DNA from: an uncultured Oscillospiraceae bacterium
Lineage (GTDB): Bacteria; Bacillota; Clostridia; Oscillospirales; Oscillospiraceae
Assembly: GCA_944385095.1 (NCBI GenBank)
Contig: CALWVS010000015.1
Location: 1 to 48,861, forward strand
Length of the DNA stretch: 48,861 nucleotides
Direction: 5' to 3'
The position numbers and the translations under genes are program-made. This document shows, piece after piece, positions 44,266 to 48,861 of this stretch; within the stretch, counting starts at the first letter, position 1, and every line of letters begins with the position of its first letter. The notes beneath the pieces were generated by a model, which saw nothing but the letters and a program-made list of their open reading frames with translations, made no database searches and was not told the origin of the DNA.

Positions 44266-44976
44266 ATGTTGAGAAAAATCATTCATATTGATGAATCCAA
44301 GTGTAACGGCTGTGGAGCCTGTGCCAATGCCTGTCATGAGGGTGCCATTGAAATGGTCAATGGGGTTGCAAAGTTGACCAGAGAGGACTATTGTGATGGA
44401 TTGGGAGACTGTCTTCCCGCCTGCCCTACTGGTGCAATTTCCTTTGAGGAGAGGGAAGCACCAGCCTATGATGAAGCTGCGGTGAAGGCAGCTCAGGCGG
44501 CAAAGCGGCAAAATGGGCAGCCTGTCTTTTCATGCCCAGGGCAAAAAGTGCAACAGATTCAGCGAAATGAAACCCCCAACCGCTATGATGAATTGACACC
44601 TGTGCCCAGTCAACTCCACCAATGGCCAGTCCAAATCAAACTGGTTCCCATACAGGCTCCTTATTTTCAGGGGGCAAGACTTCTGGTTGCCGCAGACTGT
44701 ACTGCCTTTGCCTATGGAAATTTCCATGCACGCTTTATGCAAAACCATGTGACTTTGGTGGGCTGTCCAAAACTAGATGCAGTGGATTACAGTGAGAAAC
44801 TGACAGAGATTCTGAAACAGAATGAGATTAAAAGCGTGACAGTGGTGCGTATGGAGGTTCCATGCTGTGGAGGAATAGAACATGCAGTCAAACAAGCCAT
44901 GCAGAAAAGTGGAAAGTGGATTCCATGGCAGGTTGTGACTATATCAGTAGATGGTCACATTTTAGATGAAACATAA
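44266..44976 (+). CDS. Ferredoxin-like iron-sulfur protein with a C-terminal cysteine domain
   Basis: A 236-residue protein. The N-terminal ferredoxin module has one full motif C13-x2-C16-x2-C19-x3-C23. The second motif is C43DGLGDC49LPAC53P, where the usual second cysteine is Leu46, so the second cluster may be three-iron or use another ligand. The C-terminal half has VGCPKLD and VPCCGG. The family is common in clostridia and of unknown function, possibly electron transfer. AAGGGAG precedes the ATG at 44266. It lies after the candidate small RNAs. Confidence 0.85.
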   Translation: MLRKIIHIDESKCNGCGACANACHEGAIEMVNGVAKLTREDYCDGLGDCLPACPTGAISFEEREAPAYDEAAVKAAQAAKRQNGQPVFSCPGQKVQQIQRNETPNRYDELTPVPSQLHQWPVQIKLVPIQAPYFQGARLLVAADCTAFAYGNFHARFMQNHVTLVGCPKLDAVDYSEKLTEILKQNEIKSVTVVRMEVPCCGGIEHAVKQAMQKSGKWIPWQVVTISVDGHILDET

Positions 44977-44989
44977 AGATGGATAGGAT

Positions 44990-45027
44990 AAGCTCCTTTT
45001 TCGGTATAGACTGAAAAAGGAGCTTTT
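44990..45027 (+). terminator. Terminator after the ferredoxin-like gene
   Basis: A 13-bp stem AAGCTCCTTTTTC/GAAAAAGGAGCTT (44990-45002 and 45013-45025), followed by TT. Confidence 0.88.
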
Positions 45028-45057
45028 GTATATTATGGAAGGATTTGGGGCATAGTA
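45027..45057 (+). promoter_or_regulatory. Candidate sigma-G promoter of the gerK operon
   Basis: TGTATA (45027-45032), 18-base spacer, CATAGTA (45051-45057). The known forespore sigma-G consensus is close to TGMATA-N18-CATACTA, so both elements match with one difference each. Germination-receptor operons are normally sigma-G controlled. The leader would be very short, which lowers confidence. Confidence 0.45.
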
Positions 45058-45078
45058 ATTGGGGAAGGAGATGAATGT

Positions 45079-46596
45079 ATGGGGATTTTTCAATCAGAAC
45101 AGGGGAAAGGACACCCACACCCCCAAAAAAAGCCTCAGTTCGATTTGCCATTAAATGAGCAAAATCTATCCCATGTGTTTAAAAATTGTGCTGATTATAT
45201 GGTGCGTACTGTATATTTACATGGAGACAGTCAAAGACAGGTTACAGTTTGCTATCTTTTGGGCATGGCACGAAATGAGCGATTAAGTGACTATATTCTC
45301 CGACCGCTGGCACAAGATGCCCAGCTTGGTCATATTCCAAAGGAACAGCTTTTTTCTCATCTGCAATATGGCGCACTTTATAATCTGGCAGCCACAAAAA
45401 GAACCACTTTGGATGAGGTAGTTGACGATTTAATTATGGGATGTTGCGTCCTGTTTTTGCCAGACGAGACAGCAGCCCTTACCTATCCTGTTGTAACAGA
45501 AGAAAAACGGTCTGTTGGAGAACCTGAAAACGAACCAGCTCTAAAGGGTGTCAGGGAATCTTTTGTAGAATCCATTCGCACCAATACTTCTATGGTGCGC
45601 AGACATTTAAAAGCCCCCACTTTAAAGATACAGGAGTATATTGTGGGCAGACAGTCCAAAACACAAGTGGATATTTTGTATTTGGATGGAATTGCAGACC
45701 AAGAGTTGGTGGAGAAAATTAAAAACAGGCTAAACCATATTGACATAGATGGAGTGGAAGCCACAGGAAATATAGAGGAGTATCTGGTAGATCATCTGAA
45801 CACTCCATTTCCTACCATGCCATTTACACAAAGACCTGACCGTTTTTGTCAGGCTTTGCTGGAAGGACGGGTGGGGCTTATGGCAGATGGGCTACCATTG
45901 GCGTGGATGTTGCCAGGCACCATTGACCAGTTTTTCAAAACAGGTCAGGACAGAGCATTTCATTGGCTCGCAGCTTCTGCATTAAATTTAATTCGTTGGT
46001 TGTGTGCCTGTATTACACTCCTGCTCCCTGGATTGTATATTGCCGTTGTCACCTTTCATCCAGAGACCATTCCAGTCAAATTGGCACTATCCATTGTAGC
46101 AGCAAAACAGGAGGTACCATTTTCCACTGTTTTTGAAGTTTTGATAATGCTTTTGGCATTTGAAGTGTTACAGGAAGCAGGGCTGAGACTTCCAACTCCC
46201 ATTGGAGCAACTGTCTCTATTTTGGGTGGACTGGTGGTAGGAAATGCCGCGGTAGATGCCCATATTGTCTCGCCTGCTGTTTTAATTGCGGTTGCCATTG
46301 CAGGTGTGGCAGGATATACCATGCCTTCTCAGGATTTTGCAAGTGCATTGCGGTTATGGCGGTTTCTGCTGGCTATTTTATCTAGTTTGGCTGGCTTTTT
46401 TGGTCTGGCAGCGGGTTGTGGTGCGTTGATTTACCATTTGTCAAGTTTGGAGACATTCGGAGTTCCTTATCTGGCTCCATTTACAACAGGGGTCGGGAAC
46501 CAGACGCATCATAGCCACATCATCCGCCCCCCATTGCCCCGTATGAAATGGAGAGATGGAGCACAACACACAAAAAATCGGAGGAATCAGCGATGA
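45079..46596 (+). CDS. gerKA: Spore germination receptor subunit A (GerKA/GerAA)
   Basis: A 505-residue GerA-family protein of the spore inner membrane, the A subunit of a nutrient receptor. The soluble N-terminal part (about 1-300) carries the GerA blocks VRESFVESIRTNTSMVRRHL and GRVGLMADGLPLAWMLPGT. The C-terminus has about five membrane segments, with AALRL-like RLPTPIGATVSILGGLVVGNAAV. GGAG precedes the ATG. Its stop overlaps the gerKC start (ATGA). Confidence 0.94.
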   Translation: MGIFQSEQGKGHPHPQKKPQFDLPLNEQNLSHVFKNCADYMVRTVYLHGDSQRQVTVCYLLGMARNERLSDYILRPLAQDAQLGHIPKEQLFSHLQYGALYNLAATKRTTLDEVVDDLIMGCCVLFLPDETAALTYPVVTEEKRSVGEPENEPALKGVRESFVESIRTNTSMVRRHLKAPTLKIQEYIVGRQSKTQVDILYLDGIADQELVEKIKNRLNHIDIDGVEATGNIEEYLVDHLNTPFPTMPFTQRPDRFCQALLEGRVGLMADGLPLAWMLPGTIDQFFKTGQDRAFHWLAASALNLIRWLCACITLLLPGLYIAVVTFHPETIPVKLALSIVAAKQEVPFSTVFEVLIMLLAFEVLQEAGLRLPTPIGATVSILGGLVVGNAAVDAHIVSPAVLIAVAIAGVAGYTMPSQDFASALRLWRFLLAILSSLAGFFGLAAGCGALIYHLSSLETFGVPYLAPFTTGVGNQTHHSHIIRPPLPRMKWRDGAQHTKNRRNQR

Positions 46597-47705
46597 AGCG
46601 GTGGCTTGTCATTGGAATAACAATACTAAGTATTGGGTTGCTCACTGCCTGTGGACGGGTCTCTTTGCCATATGCACGGGAGATGGGGGATATGGCACTG
46701 ATGCGAACAATGGGGATTGATATGGAGGAAGAACAAGTAGCGGTAACTATTTCAACTGGCAGGAGAGCGGTTGGGCTGCAAGGAAACACTGAGCCACCAT
46801 TGATTATGTCATCCACACAAAGCTCCATTAGTGAAGCATGTTTTGTTATGCAGGGAATGAGCGACAGTTACCTTTTTTATGGCTATGTGGACCAGTTTAT
46901 TTTAGGGGAAACAGCAGTGCAAGCAGGAATCTTTCCAGTATTGGATTATCTAGCCCGTAATGTGGAGCTGGGACTGGGAACAAAATTGTGGGCAACCAAA
47001 GAAATGAGTGCAAAAACAGCCATTGAGACAGGTGGGGAGGAGGGATTGGAACAGAAGCTATCAATATTACAGACTGATAATGAAATGGGAGTTGCAGGCT
47101 TGACCCCAACCGCAATGGAGGTGTTTCAAAGAATTCTGGAGCATGGCAGTGCCTATCTGCCTGTGTTGGAATTGGTGCAGCAAGGAGAAGAACAAAGACT
47201 GATAGAGGCTGGATATGCCATTTTGAAAGAGGACCATCTACAGGGATATCTGTATGGGGAGCAAACAAGAGGATTGGAGTTGCTGGAAGGAAAAGATGTG
47301 TCAGATACCTTACAGGTACAGTGGGGACAAAAAAATGCTGTGGTACAAATTACAGGTGCTTCCAATGCTTATGCGCCAATTTATGAGGATGGAGAGCTGA
47401 AAAAGATACAGCTACATTGTCGTATTGCTGCGGAATTACTGGAATTTGAAAGCCCAATACAGCAGGAGGACTTGAACCAAATTCAGGAAATGGTAGAACA
47501 GACAGAACAGGAGAGAATGGAGATAACCTTGCAACAATTACAGGACTGGGGAACGGATTGTGTCACAGTGGGTTCACAGGTGGAGATGGCAGCACCAGAG
47601 GGATGGGTCAGGATAGAACAGGATTGGGAACGCATCTTCCAGGAAATTCCCATAGAAGTGACTACGCAAGTGACCATCAACAGAACCTTTGGGGATTTGG
47701 CATAG
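46593..47705 (+). CDS. gerKC: Spore germination receptor lipoprotein subunit C (GerKC)
   Basis: A 370-residue Ger(x)C-family lipoprotein. The signal ends in the lipobox LLTAC, with C20 as the lipidated residue. The three-domain Ger(x)C pattern follows, with AREMGDMALMRTMGIDMEEEQVAVTIST near the start. GGAGGAA lies upstream. It overlaps gerKA by 4 bases. It is required to assemble the receptor. Confidence 0.92.
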   Translation: MKRWLVIGITILSIGLLTACGRVSLPYAREMGDMALMRTMGIDMEEEQVAVTISTGRRAVGLQGNTEPPLIMSSTQSSISEACFVMQGMSDSYLFYGYVDQFILGETAVQAGIFPVLDYLARNVELGLGTKLWATKEMSAKTAIETGGEEGLEQKLSILQTDNEMGVAGLTPTAMEVFQRILEHGSAYLPVLELVQQGEEQRLIEAGYAILKEDHLQGYLYGEQTRGLELLEGKDVSDTLQVQWGQKNAVVQITGASNAYAPIYEDGELKKIQLHCRIAAELLEFESPIQQEDLNQIQEMVEQTEQERMEITLQQLQDWGTDCVTVGSQVEMAAPEGWVRIEQDWERIFQEIPIEVTTQVTINRTFGDLA

Positions 47706-47713
47706 GAGGTACT

Positions 47714-48811
47714 ATGGGGAGAGAAGAACTTTCAGGGGTACAATTTAAAATACTGATTTATACAGGGCTTATGGCACCAGTGGTAGAGTTGTTGCCCAGT
47801 ATTGTATTACCCATTGCAGGGAAAGGGGTATGGTTGTCGGTTTTGTTCTCATTGCCTTTGGCAGTACTGCTGGCAAAAGGGCTGTTGCACATGGCAAACG
47901 GACACACGGGGCTTGCAGGTGCCATTCAAATGGGATGTGGTGTCTGGGTAGGGAAATTCATACTCATATTGTATTTACTATGGGGTGAGTGGCTACTGGC
48001 TTTGCGATTGCGCCTGTGTGCACAAAGATTATTATCAGCTGGGGAGCGGGATGGGTCATTGTGGTTTTTTCTCCCTGTCATTGCAGTTCTTGTTTTGTGG
48101 ATGTCAAGAGGAAAGCTGACTGCATTTGCAAGGACAGCACAAATTTTCTTTTGGATTCTGTTGATATGTACAGTCCTTATCTTGGGACTTTCCCTTACTC
48201 AAGTAAAAATGCAACACCTTTTACCTGTTTGGAGGGAAGATATACAGGGTATCCTGACTGGTATAATGCCTGTTATGGGAACATTGGGCTATGGAATATA
48301 TGGAATGTTTCTTTCGGAAAATTTAAGAAAAGATAAAACAACTTCCAAAGGCTATGAGACAATAGGATTTTTATCCCTACTCATCGCACAACAGGTTGTG
48401 ATTTTAGGAAGCTTTGGAACAGCATTGACAGAACGATTTAGTATTCCCTTCTTTGCTTTGGCAAAAAGTGTGGGGGTGGAAGGTGCATTTCAACGGGTGG
48501 AAAGTATGGTAGCAGCCATATGGATGTTCGCAGATGTGGCATGTATGGGGATGTTATTGTATGGCATGTGGAATATTGCAAAAGGAATTTATACACACAC
48601 GCCACAAAAAAGCTTTGTCAGTTGTTGTGTCATTCCAGCAGTGGTCATTGGAGCAGCCGCATTTTCTGATGGATATACAGCAGAGCAGATGGGACGAGAG
48701 GTTGTTGTGATTGGAAATCTTATTTTAGGAGTGGCACTGCCTGTATTTTTGTATCTGATTTGGTATGGAAAAAGTAGTGGAATAAAAAATAAAAAAAGTG
48801 TTGACAAATGA
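47714..48811 (+). CDS. gerKB: Spore germination receptor permease subunit B (GerKB)
   Basis: A 365-residue protein with about ten hydrophobic segments, of the amino-acid-polyamine permease-like GerAB family that binds the germinant. AGGAGG lies 4 bases before the ATG at 47714; the earlier in-frame start at 47558 lies inside gerKC and is not used. It is last in the A-C-B order. A promoter for the next unit lies at its 3' end. Confidence 0.93.
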   Translation: MGREELSGVQFKILIYTGLMAPVVELLPSIVLPIAGKGVWLSVLFSLPLAVLLAKGLLHMANGHTGLAGAIQMGCGVWVGKFILILYLLWGEWLLALRLRLCAQRLLSAGERDGSLWFFLPVIAVLVLWMSRGKLTAFARTAQIFFWILLICTVLILGLSLTQVKMQHLLPVWREDIQGILTGIMPVMGTLGYGIYGMFLSENLRKDKTTSKGYETIGFLSLLIAQQVVILGSFGTALTERFSIPFFALAKSVGVEGAFQRVESMVAAIWMFADVACMGMLLYGMWNIAKGIYTHTPQKSFVSCCVIPAVVIGAAAFSDGYTAEQMGREVVVIGNLILGVALPVFLYLIWYGKSSGIKNKKSVDK

Positions 48812-48829
48812 GGAAAGGTCTGGTATTAT
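48801..48829 (+). promoter_or_regulatory. Near-consensus promoter directed out of the window
   Basis: TTGACA (48801-48806), a 17-base spacer and TATTAT (48824-48829), overlapping the end of gerKB. GCTGTC/GACAGC can form a small hairpin right after the expected start. The unit it drives lies outside the window. Confidence 0.7.
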
Positions 48830-48861
48830 AGCAAAGCTGTCTGCGAGAGACAGCGGACAAC

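Noticed and set aside
47558-47713. A longer GerKB starting at 47558
   Set aside because: This extension lies within gerKC in another frame; AGGAGG stands directly before the ATG at 47714.

Overview
This window comes from the chromosome of a Gram-positive, endospore-forming member of the Clostridia (Eubacteriales, Oscillospiraceae-like). The signs are spoIIP and a gerKA-KC-KB germination operon, an isoleucine T-box, a THF riboswitch, Hfq next to miaA, an acetyl-CoA acetyltransferase, and AGGAGG ribosome binding sites throughout. I cannot name the species. I saw no rRNA, tRNA, CRISPR array or prophage.

Layout. 1-77 looks like the right end of an IS200/IS605-type element. 187-2489 (-) pairs a D-aspartate-ligase-like ATP-grasp enzyme with an alanine-racemase homologue that has lost both catalytic residues. 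2721-10535 (+) is a DNA repair and tRNA modification operon: miaB, mutS, mutL, an unknown gene, miaA and hfq. 10597-15111 (+) is a cell-division block: an HlyD-like protein, yggS, sepF, an unknown membrane-anchored protein and divIVA. It leads into a T-box-controlled zinc-ribbon gene plus ileS (15140-18554). 18664-28449 is all on the minus strand: an SLH-anchored GH26-like protein, prsA, mfd, pth, prs and a free-standing GlmU acetyltransferase half. That order matches the B. subtilis gcaD-prs-ctc-pth-mfd neighbourhood. An HD-domain gene and proC (-) follow.

30183-33362 (+) is a self-regulated GntR/ABC transporter operon with a clear palindromic operator. Then come a thiolase, spoIIP, a TSUP permease (-), a DUF1846 protein, an orphan HATPase protein (-) and gapA. 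41472-43395 is a THF-riboswitch-controlled folT joined to a class V aminotransferase, followed by tadA. The 43858-44265 gap holds two similar terminator-ended units, each preceded by the same 17-bp box; these are candidate tandem small RNAs. A ferredoxin-like gene and the gerK operon close the window, and a near-consensus promoter at the end points outward.

Most genes are ordinary housekeeping genes with readable promoters and terminators. The points most worth a second look are the catalytically dead racemase beside the ATP-grasp ligase, the tandem small-RNA candidates in a genome that also has Hfq, the half-length GlmU, the folate-riboswitch operon with an aminotransferase, and a cluster of DnaA-box-like sites inside mutL.
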